DNA of 64,000 bases from UBA1206 sp050953105 (GCA_050953105.1 JBMNMA010000009.1:467596-531595); one strand, 5' to 3'; positions 25,453 through 34,832 are shown, counted from the stretch's first letter. The notes: a model not told the origin generated them from the letters alone. A program made the numbers and translations.

Positions 25453-25526
25453 TATATTTTACGAGTGTCATGAAATATTTACAAACATACGGACACATAA
25501 ATTGTTTTGCGTTTTTAACAAAAAAT

Positions 25527-25571
25527 ACCGCCGGATTATATGCAATGCCATAAAACCGGCGGATTTTTTTA
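25527..25571 (-). terminator. Terminator of the metallophosphoesterase gene
   Basis: CCGCCGG and CCGGCGG arms about 20 bases apart, with a smaller internal dyad and T-runs on both outer sides, next to the stop at 25569. Confidence 0.7.
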
Positions 25572-26705
25572 TTTAATTTTTATAAAAGCTACCTCGCAGG
25601 ACGAGCCTATGCGCATGGGCATTCCCCAGGTGCCGGCTCCGGAGGTTACCACCACATGGGGGGAGGAAGCATTTTTGCGGTAATAGCCGTAATCCACGTT
25701 GTAAACCAAGGCCGTTACAAGGTTTGCCGGAAAAATCTGCCCCTTGTGGGTGTGCCCTGATATAATAAGGTCAATCCCCTCGCCGTATTCGTCAATGTTG
25801 GCCGGGTTGTGGTCCATGACAAACACCGGTAAAGAGGTATCTATCCCCTTAAATAATGTTTCGGTGTCGGATCGTTTTAGTCTACCGTAGCCGCCTATGG
25901 GGGAATAGTCAAGCCTTCCGACAAGAACAAAGCGGTTGTCTATAATGACATATTCGTCATTTAGCACATTAACATTTGAGCGATTTAAAAATTCAAGCAT
26001 TTTGTCCACGGTTTTGCCGCTGTCGTGATTGCCCAGACAGGCATACACCCCGTATTTTGCTGATATGGACTTTAACAGCTCCTCCGCCCTGTCGGGGTTG
26101 CGGAGAGCCTGGTAGTCGTTGTCGAAAATATCGCCGGTTATGCAGACAATGTCGGGGTTTAGGGCGTTGATGGCCGCAACCACATCCTCCAAACGGCTTT
26201 CTGAGCCCACCGCCCCCAGATGCAGGTCGCTTATCAAAACCATGTTTATTTCGCCGGTAAAGGGTTTCCCCTCAATATCAATTTCGTAGGACACCTGTTT
26301 TATCCTGCCGGCGTGTATAAAGCCTAAGGTAACCGTTACCGCCATGGCTACAAGGACAATTATGCTTGAATAAAACGAAAATCCTTTGGGTATGGCATTA
26401 AACAGCCGTAAAATCAACCGGACAATATCGCTAGCGACGGTGTAGAGCAGCCAATAGACAAACACTCCCATAAGGGTGGCACTTATTACGTTTAAGATAC
26501 TCTTTACCGACGCCGGAACGGGAAGCATCGACCGGGAAAAGCCAAGAAGCAGAGGCAAAACTATAAGAGCGCAGATAAATATAAGCCATGGCAGCCCCGC
26601 TTTGGGGAGGATAAATTTAATCCCTTGATAAAGTCTTAGTGAAATGTAAAAGCCCGAACCGAAAAATACGAGCGTTATAACAGTTAAGAATAACACAAAT
26701 TGCAT
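25569..26705 (-). CDS. Membrane-anchored metallophosphoesterase
   Basis: 378-residue YkuE/YaeI-like calcineurin-fold phosphoesterase. Four membrane helices occupy about residues 1-135. The catalytic domain then shows the dinuclear metal motifs in order: DLHLG, GDIFDN, GNHD and, towards the end, GHTH. Homologues in this class act on phospholipid-like or membrane-associated phosphoesters; the substrate is not known here. GAAAGGA lies upstream of the ATG. The YjbQ-like gene sits 24 bases upstream on the same strand, so they are probably co-transcribed. Confidence 0.88.
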   Translation of the reverse strand: MQFVLFLTVITLVFFGSGFYISLRLYQGIKFILPKAGLPWLIFICALIVLPLLLGFSRSMLPVPASVKSILNVISATLMGVFVYWLLYTVASDIVRLILRLFNAIPKGFSFYSSIIVLVAMAVTVTLGFIHAGRIKQVSYEIDIEGKPFTGEINMVLISDLHLGAVGSESRLEDVVAAINALNPDIVCITGDIFDNDYQALRNPDRAEELLKSISAKYGVYACLGNHDSGKTVDKMLEFLNRSNVNVLNDEYVIIDNRFVLVGRLDYSPIGGYGRLKRSDTETLFKGIDTSLPVFVMDHNPANIDEYGEGIDLIISGHTHKGQIFPANLVTALVYNVDYGYYRKNASSPHVVVTSGAGTWGMPMRIGSSCEVAFIKIK

Positions 26706-26729
26706 GGAAAAATCCTTTCGGAATGTAAT

Positions 26730-27125
26730 TTAACCGCTGATAATTTTAATATACACTTCCCTGTTTCTGGGGCCGTCGAATTCGCAAAAGTATATCCCCT
26801 GCCAGCGGCCAAGCTTAAGATGTCCTTTTTCTATTATTACGGTGGCGGAGGAACCCATAAGGGATGCCTTTATATGGGCGTGGGAGTTGCCCTCGAAATG
26901 GGTGTATCTTCCCTGTTCGGGGTAGGTTTTTTCAAGGGAGTTTATTATATCAAAAACCACGTCGGGATCGGAATTTTCGTTTATTGTTACTCCGGCGGTG
27001 GTATGGGGGACAAATATGACTACAATTCCGTCGGCAACGCCGGAGTCAGCCACCGCCTTTTCTATTTGGTTTGTTATATTTATAAACTGCTGTGTTTTTG
27101 ATGTCCGGACATTGACTTTATTCAT
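26730..27125 (-). CDS. YjbQ/UPF0047 family protein
   Basis: 131-residue protein of the UPF0047 (YjbQ) family. The signature segments are PHTTAGVTINENSDPDV, HFEGNSHAHIKASLMGSS and LGRWQGIYFCEFDGPR, carrying the conserved His/Asp/Glu cluster at the proposed active site. Members have weak thiamin-phosphate synthase activity and are often annotated secondary thiamine-phosphate synthase; the physiological role is unsettled. It leads a two-gene unit with the metallophosphoesterase. Confidence 0.92.
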   Translation of the reverse strand: MNKVNVRTSKTQQFINITNQIEKAVADSGVADGIVVIFVPHTTAGVTINENSDPDVVFDIINSLEKTYPEQGRYTHFEGNSHAHIKASLMGSSATVIIEKGHLKLGRWQGIYFCEFDGPRNREVYIKIISG

Positions 27126-27210
27126 TAAACCACCTCCGCTTGTATTAAATGATATTATAAATCAACGGAAAATACAAGAAAAAAATAACATTTTTGCTTT
27201 ATCAGATGCA

Positions 27211-27262
27211 AAAGCCGCCGGAATGATCTTGCAGATATCTGCAAAAACAAACCAACGGCTTT
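27211..27262. repeat. Nested inverted repeat downstream of the phosphatase gene
   Basis: A perfect 16-bp palindrome TTGCAGATATCTGCAA (27229-27244) lies inside outer arms AAAGCCG and CGGCTTT. Placed just after the reverse-strand stop at 27287, it may serve as a terminator or mRNA 3' stabiliser. Confidence 0.5.
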
Positions 27263-27286
27263 GTGGTGTTTGAGGTTTGGGGTTAA

Positions 27287-29236
27287 TCAACCAGTGTATG
27301 CAAGTATTTCTTCAAGTGCCGACTTGGGAACATAAAAATTGTTGGGGGCAGATTGATCCTCATTGGTTAAATATAATGCATAACCATGCCGGAAGTAATG
27401 TTTGTTCCCATGTTTGTCTGTCCAGTAGTTGGTGTTCTTTATAACGGTTGCGCCGTTATTAAATGTAAATATACCGGTTGTGCTTTCATACTCGCCATGT
27501 TCATTGGCAAGGGCAAACAGCTCTTCTGTAACTTCACCAAACGAGGGGAGGTCAAGGACTTTGAGTATTGCGGGGGATATGTCGGAGTTGTTTATCTGAT
27601 AAGCAGGGATGGGTTGGGTTTGATCGTAAAATTTACCGGTGCGAACCTTGTCCTTGTTTGTGTCAAGGGGAATACCAAGCTCTTCAAGTATGGCTTCCCT
27701 GACAAGTTCGGGAGCATAGAGCCATACGGGAACATTCTGGGCGGTGTGTGAGTTGGATTGCCCTGCAAGTTTTGTTCCGTTTTCTACATCGCCGTTATAA
27801 AGGGCATCAATAACATCAGCCATAGTATCGTAATTGCTATTTCCGGATTTAGGGGCAGCCGAATCATTGGGATCAGCGTAAAATCCACCGGAATCGTGAT
27901 CCGGGCAGGCGACAACAATGGTGTCCCCCCGTTTCATGGCCCAGTTGACGCAGTAGGCAAACACTTCATCAAAAGCAAGGTATTCCGCTACGGCTTCTTT
28001 TACATTTCTTCCCTCGGCGGCGTTGTCTATTGCTCCACTTTCGATAACAAGGCAAAAACCATCGGGATCGTTTATATTTGCCGAAAGGGCGGTTAATGCA
28101 GCCTTTGCCATGTCCATAAGGGTAAGATTTTCGCCCGGTTTGGCGAAAATATCATACAATATATGGTTCGCTTGATAATCTGTATTTATATTACCGCTAT
28201 ACTCACCGTTGCATTCATCAAGAATGTTTGAAAAAATCTTTTTTGCTCCCGAATTGACAACTGCATTTAAGCTTGATAAATCAGTAACCAGTTGATAGCC
28301 GTAATCTCTTGCTTTCTTTGCACCCGGCAATTCAACTTTTGCCCTGTAATACCCGCCGTCTGAGCCGAACGCAAGTATAACATCAACTCCGTTGACAACA
28401 TACTGTTGATTGGCATCCTTTTGATAAACCTCATGCTGGTCGGGGCGTTTTAACACATGAACATTGCCTGCGCAGGGAGTTGCGTCTATAAGACATTTTG
28501 TTGTAACAAAACCTGTGGCTTTGCCCTTAACCGGCTCACTTCAAGAAGGTTTGCAGTGGGTTTATAGTCATATGTGACACCCGGACATAAGGTAACCTGT
28601 TTTAACACCGCATAACAGGGCGGTACCGGCTGCGGTAGAGTCGGTAACCTTAGTTTCTTCTGATGAGTGCATACTGGTGTCGGCGGTGGCTATCATAAAT
28701 TCGTCAAGATACAGGCCGGTTACGGTCATGCCGTCAATTGCGTTGGTGGTTATGGTTGTGGCCTGACGGTTGCCGGGGGTGTCGGCTATGCCGGGGACAA
28801 TTCCGTTGACGGCAAGGGATGAATATTTCTGCTTATAGGCGTTGGCAATGTCGTAGGTGCCAAAGCCGGCGCCGTCGGGGATAAGGAAAATAATGTTTTT
28901 TATACCCTGAATTTTATAGGTTTTGGCTTCATCACGGGTTATGCTAAGGAGTGTGCCTCCGCCGGAGACGAAATAATACCCGTCTACCTCGTAGACCAGG
29001 CCGTCGGGGGCGCCGGGGAGACCGTGGGCTTTGTATTCAATATCGTCGTTTTTAAGCTGTGCCATTGCCTGCTGAAAGGCGGAGGACTGGTTGGCTTTGT
29101 CTATTACACCCGAAAAGGTGGGGACAAGCACCGCAGCAAGGATGGCAATAACGGCTATGACGATTACAAGTTCAACAATGGTAAAGGCTTTTCTTTTTGT
29201 CTGGACATTGGTTTTAAATTTTTGCATTTGATTCAT
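27287..29236 (-). pseudogene. Type IV prepilin-like N-terminus fused to alkaline phosphatase (two compensating frame shifts)
   Basis: About 650 codons. The start at 29236 has GGGGAGGAA upstream. Residues 1-50 are a prepilin leader with KAFTIVELVIVIAV (Ala at -1 rather than Gly) and hydrophobic helix. An alkaline phosphatase domain follows: PDG metal Asp, DSTAAGTAL nucleophile motif, KGKATGFVTT, IESGAIDN, CPDHDSGG and SHTAQNVP. The zinc-ligand His of the usual D-x3-H pattern is Glu here (D-N-A-A-E). The frame is lost near 28580 (an extra G in GGG on the coding strand) and regained near 28527 (one A short), with about 55 bases out of frame containing a sensible phosphatase sequence. It was either inactivated recently or is a sequence error. 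Confidence 0.82.
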
Positions 29237-29442
29237 ATTGATTCCTCCCCGGTTCAAAGCAAGTTTATCATAACCAAAGGTTTTTTTCAACATTTTTTGT
29301 CAAATAGTTTAATATATTCGTGGGTTTCTTTGCGGGACTGAGGGTGAAAACAAAGGTATGGAGGGGATTAACCCACGCACCTTTTATTTGTGTGGAACGG
29401 TATGGGCAATTACACACCGACAGCCATAACTGACAATGAAAA

Positions 29443-29485
29443 ATCGGCATAGCCGGTAAATATACCATGCTATGCCGATATTTTA
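29443..29485. terminator. Hairpin between the small pilin and the pilin-phosphatase
   Basis: A perfect ten-base inverted repeat ATCGGCATAG / CTATGCCGAT with a 17-base loop, and T-rich runs beyond both arms. It probably ends the upstream pilin transcript. The rest of the 358-base gap 29237-29594 holds no gene I can support. Confidence 0.6.
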
Positions 29486-29594
29486 TTGGGGGTTGTTAAA
29501 CTCTACATAAACAGCCTACGTGATTATGGATAGGCTGGATAAATAATGCTACATGAGATGTAAAATTAATTTATCACCTTGTCCATCACCTGCT

Positions 29595-30242
29595 TCATCT
29601 TCTGTCCACCTGCATCATTTGATTGCCACCTGTGGGGGCATCTTCCTGAGTAGCAGGGATGAATGTTACAACATCCGTAGGGTAATCGGAGTTTACATAA
29701 ACTGCAATTACGATGTCATTTGATGCTGATCATCAAAACTAAGCTTGCAACCATAAGCAGCGTTAGCATCTGCTCCCTGGCTTTGCTACAATTTTTACTT
29801 CTGTTGCACCAAAAGCTGCTTTTATGATAGCTTGAACCTTTTGACCGTCGCTGCTCCCACTCTGTTGTACTCTCAATAGCTTCGGTGCTTACAATAATTC
29901 TATCATATTTAGTCATCATAATCAGTTTTTTCGCCTGCCTTCTATAGCGTAAAGTTTCTTAATTTCTGTAGCTTGAATCTTGTTACCGACATACTTAAAC
30001 TCATAGTTTATGCCATTAGCATCACCAATGGCAAAGATAGTTTCTGCAGAAAGTGCTGCTGTGTCGGACATTGCGAGGGTAGACTTCATAACAGAAGTTG
30101 CAACCTGAAGTGCAGCGGATCTGTTTGCTTTATCGATTACGCCACCGAAGGTAGGAATAAGAACGGCGGCAAGAATACCGATAACCGCAATAACTATAAC
30201 AAGTTCTACGATTGTAAAACCTTTTTTTGCGTTTTTCTTCAT
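29595..30242 (-). pseudogene. Small type IV pilin-like protein, broken by at least four frame shifts
   Basis: The start at 30242 (GGAG six bases upstream) opens a normal prepilin: KKNAKKG then FTIVELVIVIAV and a hydrophobic helix with Glu5. The first frame stops after about 106 residues at 29922. Protein-like sequence continues in alternating frames: one with KYDRIIVSTEAIES, one with SDGQKVQAIIKAAFGATEVKIVA, one with ADANAAYGCKLSFDD, and one with NDIVIAVYVNSDYPTDVV ending at 29595. The breaks fall at short runs of G or A, for example the GGG near 29775. The original product was about 210 residues. It lies 65 bases after the larger pilin-like gene. Confidence 0.75.
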
Positions 30243-30500
30243 ATAAATCTCCATAAATATTTTGCATACTCCGGCTAATGGGAACGCCGGAAATATTAAA
30301 ACTTAATTATTCTGCTTTCTTTAACGTTGTGCCGTCAAGAATGTAGTCAACATTCTCAGCAGCGTCAAGATCTGCTATTGTGAGCTGCTTTAAGATCAGC
30401 TCTAAGATTTGCACCGGAAATTGTTATACCGGTTGTATTTTCAATATAACCGAAAGCGGAGGATTTCTTCCAGGGAGTCTTGGAGGTATCGGTAGCAATC

Positions 30501-32192
30501 TTAGCCTCCCGAATAGTCACCACCGGTTACGTTGATGTTGTAACTATTCTGAGCCGCACCTGCGATTGCGCCGAGATAGCCGTAACCGTTGAGAGTGCCG
30601 CTGAAAGTAGTATTGTTAATATTAATGGTTAATTCTGTTCCGGTACGGCAGTTAAATCCGTATACTCCGCCCACTGCTCTATAACCTTTACCTGAAAGGT
30701 TATCCGTAGAGGTTACGTTTGCTTTAATTTCGCAGCCTTCGATAGTAATGGTGCCTTTAAGTAGTGTTCCATCTTCACCGGCATTGCTGTTTGCTGAACC
30801 TATATAACCTACAAGACCGCCAGCGCAACCTGAACCGGTAATGTTAACGGTGGACTCAACAACGATGTTTCTGAGAACAACATTAGCAGGTGTTCCAAGG
30901 ACGTTGTTTGCGCTGTAGTTATCAGTAATACCGCCGATAACACCAACGGTGTTACGGGTATTAATAAGCTTAGCGCCTCTGTCGGATTCGGTTAATTCGT
31001 AGTCGGAAGCGGGGTTTGCAATGGTGAGATTTTCGAATTTAACGTTTTCAATAGTTGTATTGCCGTAAATAGTTCCGAAGAATCCGGTTACGAAGTATTT
31101 AGACCCTGAGCCGTTAAATGCCACAGTAGCGGCATGACCGGTTGCGGGTGTAAGACGGGCGCCGCTTATTACTACCGGTTTGCTTGCATCTGTTGTACCA
31201 AAGTAACCGCTGAATGTCTTACAGGGAGCCCATTCGTTAGCGCTGCAGTCAAGCACTGTGTTCGGTTCAAGAATAATTGTTGCTTTATCAACAACCGAGC
31301 CGGTGGTCATCTGCACAAAAATAGCGTAAACTATCTTGGCTGTTTCTTTTTGCGCTAATTTAATTTCTTCCTGAGTAGCATTTGAAGATATAACGGGCCT
31401 TATGTAATAAAGGTTTTCTGCCACTTCACCGCTGTTGGTAAGTACAACAGGGTTGCCTTCTGTACCGACTGCAGCTACCTGCATAGATACGTAAGCATTA
31501 GGAATACCTCTTTTTACTTCACGCTGTGCGTAGTAAACAAGGTTTGAAGTTGTTGTTCCGCCTGTAGAAAGCTTAAGTGAAGTAGCTATAGCTGTATTAC
31601 TAGTAATTGCATTCTTTATTGCGGAAATGTTTTCAGATGCAACGCTTGTAAGATGGGTATTAGTATCAGCGATAGTGTTTGTTACGTTAGCCAGGTCGGT
31701 GCTTGCGCCGGCTTTGGCCTTGTCAACAGTTATTGATGAAAAACCCATATCAAAGCTTTGAGCTTGTCTTGTGTTGTCGTTATACAGGAAGAAGTTATTT
31801 TCGGCGGTAACCATAACCTTTGTTCCTACATACTCGTCAGGATATACGATTTCAGCTTTTGCTGCGTTGTAGAGAATCATACGGTTATCGTTCTTGTACC
31901 AGTAAACTTCATAGCCTGCAGTAAGGCACATCCATTGATTGGTGTTGTAACCTGCGTTGGCAAGTATCTGCATGGCAGTTTCAACGTCTATGACTTTACC
32001 ATATCCGTTTTCTGCTTCCCAATGAGCAAGGGCTTCGTTCATTTCACGAACAGCCTGCTTGTCTGCGCTTAGATTGGCTTTCTTTGTGATGTTGGAGAAA
32101 GTCGGAATAAGAATTGCAGCTAAAATTGCTATTATAGCAATAACAACAACAAGCTCTACGATAGTAAAACCGCGTCTTTTGGAATTTTTCAT
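30501..32192 (-). CDS. Pilin-like surface protein with repeat-rich, beta-helix-like C-terminal region
   Basis: 563 residues in frame. The N-terminus is a prepilin leader (KNSKRRG, cleavage, FTIVELVVVIAIIAIL). A pilin-like head follows, then a Thr/Asn/Gly-rich region with repeated Gly-rich turns (VGVIGGI, AGGLVGYIG, AVGGVYGF, YLGAIAGAA), resembling GLUG-type or parallel beta-helix adhesins. The GGGAGG ribosome binding site is strong. The visible stop at 30501 seems premature: coding-like sequence continues in another frame after an extra G (30508-30510), shifts again at AAA (30389-30391) and would end at 30307, adding about 65 residues. It is probably exported by a type IV pilus or pseudopilus system encoded elsewhere. 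Confidence 0.8.
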   Translation of the reverse strand: MKNSKRRGFTIVELVVVIAIIAILAAILIPTFSNITKKANLSADKQAVREMNEALAHWEAENGYGKVIDVETAMQILANAGYNTNQWMCLTAGYEVYWYKNDNRMILYNAAKAEIVYPDEYVGTKVMVTAENNFFLYNDNTRQAQSFDMGFSSITVDKAKAGASTDLANVTNTIADTNTHLTSVASENISAIKNAITSNTAIATSLKLSTGGTTTSNLVYYAQREVKRGIPNAYVSMQVAAVGTEGNPVVLTNSGEVAENLYYIRPVISSNATQEEIKLAQKETAKIVYAIFVQMTTGSVVDKATIILEPNTVLDCSANEWAPCKTFSGYFGTTDASKPVVISGARLTPATGHAATVAFNGSGSKYFVTGFFGTIYGNTTIENVKFENLTIANPASDYELTESDRGAKLINTRNTVGVIGGITDNYSANNVLGTPANVVLRNIVVESTVNITGSGCAGGLVGYIGSANSNAGEDGTLLKGTITIEGCEIKANVTSTDNLSGKGYRAVGGVYGFNCRTGTELTININNTTFSGTLNGYGYLGAIAGAAQNSYNINVTGGDYSGG

Positions 32193-32234
32193 AATTGCCT
32201 CCCTAATAGATTGATTTAATATAATTTGTCCGTA

Positions 32235-32678
32235 TCAATTTAACATGCGGCAAAGCCTAATAAAACGCCTATGCTCAACCGCCCCCGGTATGAACCTCTG
32301 GTGGACAAGGCGGGGTTTTGTCATAAAAACGGAATAGGTGTTTACACACTTAATTATCCGCCTGACAACTCTGCCGAAGGTTACCGCACCGGCAAAGAAA
32401 ACCATTGCCACAAGGGTTATGTTGACGACAATCATTACGCTGAGTGCTATACCGTCGCCAAAAATGCCCGCTGTAGCCGCCGAACGGAGATCGCCGAAGG
32501 TTTCGACATCCATGAAATAATCAAGGACACCGGGCATTATATCGTCTGATAAAATCAAAGAGAAGAAAAGCAGCACACCGGACAGAAGCGCTAATAGTGA
32601 GGCTGCAAGACGCATGCGTTTCTGTTCCAGAAACCAGGCGGTTACCGCACCTGCTACAAGATAAAGAGCGATGAGCAA
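32235..32678 (-). CDS. Hypothetical small membrane protein upstream of pilin-like genes
   Basis: 147-residue protein with three hydrophobic segments (about residues 3-18, 26-45 and 75-105) and a basic C-terminal tail. I choose the TTG at 32678, seven bases after GGAGG; the in-frame GTG at 32687 overlaps that ribosome binding site. It lies 42 bases before the large pilin-like gene and after a roughly 150-base structured leader, so it may be the first gene of the pilin operon. I do not recognise the family. Confidence 0.6.
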   Translation of the reverse strand: MLIALYLVAGAVTAWFLEQKRMRLAASLLALLSGVLLFFSLILSDDIMPGVLDYFMDVETFGDLRSAATAGIFGDGIALSVMIVVNITLVAMVFFAGAVTFGRVVRRIIKCVNTYSVFMTKPRLVHQRFIPGAVEHRRFIRLCRMLN

Positions 32679-32734
32679 ATTATTCACCTCCCCTGGCCGT
32701 CAGCGTTTTACCAAACTATTACCATAAAAGGGAC

Positions 32735-32796
32735 TGTATGGCGGTATAGGCGGCAGGCGGCTTTTATTGTTCGCCCGCGGCACAATGTTCCATACA
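32735..32796 (-). ncRNA. Structured, possibly pseudoknotted leader RNA
   Basis: On the reverse strand, between the promoter and the first gene: outer stem TGTATGG / CCATACA (32790-32796 with 32735-32741), and an inner hairpin ATTGT / ACAAT (32782-32786 with 32766-32770). The hairpin loop GCGGGCG (32772-32778) can pair with CGCCTGC (32753-32759; one G-U). I cannot match it to a known riboswitch class. Confidence 0.4.
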
Positions 32797-32836
32797 TATC
32801 GGTAAAGAGAATATTACGGGGCATATTCTTATGGCA

Positions 32837-32865
32837 ATGTTAACACATGATATACGATTTGTCAA
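32837..32865 (-). promoter_or_regulatory. Promoter of the membrane protein/pilin operon
   Basis: On the reverse strand TTGACA (32860-32865), 17-base spacer, TAACAT (32837-32842). It implies a leader of about 150 bases before the first gene. Confidence 0.6.
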
Positions 32866-32968
32866 TACAAATTAACAAATTATAGTTATTTTTTCGGACT
32901 TTTTTTCCATTATACAACAGCATTTGACTTATAGGGGGCGAATTTTGTCAAATGACACAAATTTGATG

Positions 32969-34255
32969 TTATTCATTAATAAATTTCATTCTGACATAGG
33001 ACATGATATCCTCTTTTGTATTGGAAATTCTGCCGGAAATGACGTTTTCAAGGATATCCGATAAAATTTCGCCTGTTTTCCTCCCCCGGGGGATGCCGGC
33101 GGCAAGGAGGATGCTGCCGTCCACCGCAAGGTGGGATATGCGGTAGGGAAGGTTTTTGGCTCCGGCTTCGTCCGCTACCTCTTTTACCTTTTCAAGGTGT
33201 GTAAGCCTTGTATGGTCTGAGCTTGTCCTTGCCATGGCGGTTTGGAGGGTAAGGAGGTTATAAAAGCCATCCTTTTCTATTATATTAAACATACGCAGGA
33301 CGGCGGGTGTTTCGGCTGAAATTTTTGCGTTATGATATGCCACAAGGGGTAGGACGGCGGCTTTGGTTTTGTTATCGAATTTCAGTCCGTTCATAACCTG
33401 ACGGGCAGTATCTTCCCTGCCGTCTGGCTTAGGATAGAAAAGGGCGGCGTTACAAAGCAGGGCGGCAAGGCGGAGGGTTTTGTCATTGGGGCAGTTTTCA
33501 ACCACTTCTGCGGTATGCTGCCAGACATCGGCCGGAAGGCTTGGGGTGTGGGTTTTGCCGTAAATTTCGATGGCAGGCAGAACGTATTCAAAGACATTTT
33601 GAAATTCTATAAGCTGTTTTTTACAATTTTCGCCGGAAATGAGGGATAAAAGCTCGTCCCTTATACGCTCGGCGGATATGCTTTGAAGTGCCGGGGCATT
33701 TTTTATAATGCTTTGCTTTGTTTCTTCCTCAATTTCGAACCCCAAAACCGAGGCGAAGCGGATTGCCCGCAAAATACGCAAAGCGTCCTCACCGAAACGC
33801 TCGTCCGGTTTTCCCACGCAGGTTATGATTTTGGCGTTAAGATGGGCTATGCCGCCGAAAAGGTCAATGACACCCTCCCTCGGTGAGTAGGCAAGGGCGT
33901 TTATGGTAAGGTCCCGGCGGGAAAGGTCGTCGGCCAGAGTGGCGTCGAAGGATACTGTGTCGGGGCGGCGGCGGTCGGAGTAGGCTCCCTCACGGCGGAA
34001 GGTGGTTATTTCATACTGTTTTCCGCCGGCAATAACGCTGACGGTGCCGTGTTTTATGCCGGTGGGGATGACGGTGTAGTCCTTTAGCACATCCGTAGTC
34101 TGCTCCGGCAGGGCGTCGGTGGCCACGTCATAGTCGTGGGGAACCTTGCCAAGGAGAAAATCCCGGACACAGCCGCCCACAAGGTAGGCGGAAAATCCGG
34201 CATTTTCAAGCTTTTCGATTATTCTATTAAGGTTTTGGGGGATATTTAACCTCAT
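32969..34255 (-). CDS. cca: CCA tRNA nucleotidyltransferase
   Basis: 428-residue class II nucleotidyltransferase that adds or repairs the 3'-CCA end of tRNA. The N-terminal catalytic head shows the GGCVRD turn, the metal-binding D-Y-D (PHDYDVAT), the RRDLTINALAY motif and the nucleotide-templating region around GEDALRILRAIRF. An HD-like helical region is present further on (W-Q-H-T). The ATG at 34255 follows GAAAGG. It lies 22 bases after an unknown gene on the same strand. The poly(A) polymerase alternative is unlikely in Bacillota. Confidence 0.95.
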   Translation of the reverse strand: MRLNIPQNLNRIIEKLENAGFSAYLVGGCVRDFLLGKVPHDYDVATDALPEQTTDVLKDYTVIPTGIKHGTVSVIAGGKQYEITTFRREGAYSDRRRPDTVSFDATLADDLSRRDLTINALAYSPREGVIDLFGGIAHLNAKIITCVGKPDERFGEDALRILRAIRFASVLGFEIEEETKQSIIKNAPALQSISAERIRDELLSLISGENCKKQLIEFQNVFEYVLPAIEIYGKTHTPSLPADVWQHTAEVVENCPNDKTLRLAALLCNAALFYPKPDGREDTARQVMNGLKFDNKTKAAVLPLVAYHNAKISAETPAVLRMFNIIEKDGFYNLLTLQTAMARTSSDHTRLTHLEKVKEVADEAGAKNLPYRISHLAVDGSILLAAGIPRGRKTGEILSDILENVISGRISNTKEDIMSYVRMKFINE

Positions 34256-34277
34256 GTCTTAACCTTTCGGTATTTTT

Positions 34278-34667
34278 TCATGTGTCGGCAAAAACCCAGC
34301 GGTTTATAAGCATTTCGTTGATTTTGCCGATATTTGCGGGAGAATTGATAAGGGAAAATATGTCAAGATACTGCCGTCTGCCGGCGTGGGTGAAAATGTC
34401 GGGGTTGAGTGCGTCGGCCAGTATGGCGCAGAGGCGTTCGGTTTCGCAGGGCAAAAACAGCTTTGCCTCAACCGTTGCGGCGGGCGAAAAGGCGTGGCAG
34501 ATGTTGTTTTCGTCCCATTCTATGGTTATCCTTTGCCTTTTGACGGGGGAAACCGAGTTTAGGACGGTAAGGACAATGTTTTCGGCATATCGGCCGTCCT
34601 GCTGGCAAAACAGGCAGTAGCCGAAAAAGTATTTGCACTGGATTTGAAGCAGTATGTAGGTATTCAT
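34278..34667 (-). CDS. Hypothetical protein upstream of cca
   Basis: 129-residue protein of unknown function. A GGGAGGGG site lies upstream of the ATG at 34667 and the frame ends 22 bases before cca, which favours this strand over the 112-codon antisense frame. Visible features are several cysteines near the N-terminus (residues 11-21) and no membrane helix. No family is recognised. Confidence 0.6.
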   Translation of the reverse strand: MNTYILLQIQCKYFFGYCLFCQQDGRYAENIVLTVLNSVSPVKRQRITIEWDENNICHAFSPAATVEAKLFLPCETERLCAILADALNPDIFTHAGRRQYLDIFSLINSPANIGKINEMLINRWVFADT

Positions 34668-34803
34668 TTCTTCCCCTCCCGGTGTGGTGCTGTTATATGA
34701 TATTTACCGGAAGTTGAAAGAATGACGCAGGGACAAAATATGCTTTAATGATCAAAGGATAACACAATTTTTACATTTTTTCAATAAGCTTTGGGGTATT
34801 TCC

Positions 34804-34832
34804 TTGACATATGGATATGAGTGTAGTATAAT
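34804..34832 (+). promoter_or_regulatory. Consensus sigma-A promoter of the cobalamin-uptake operon
   Basis: TTGACA (34804-34809), exactly 17 bases, TATAAT (34827-34832): both boxes are perfect. The predicted start point, near 34839, lies just before the riboswitch, so control is by the riboswitch rather than by promoter strength. Confidence 0.9.

Noticed and set aside
29716..29919. A separate 67-codon gene after the small pilin
   Set aside because: It is a patchwork of frames from the broken pilin gene, with only its first third resembling the true protein.
32735..32796. A ZTP (pfl) riboswitch, because of GGCGAACA and GCCGCCTG-like segments
   Set aside because: The central hairpin and the conserved order of the ZTP aptamer are missing; kept only as an unassigned structured leader.
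34282..34620. A 112-codon forward frame opposite the unknown gene upstream of cca
   Set aside because: It lacks a ribosome binding site; the reverse-strand gene has GGGAGGGG and fits the cca operon.
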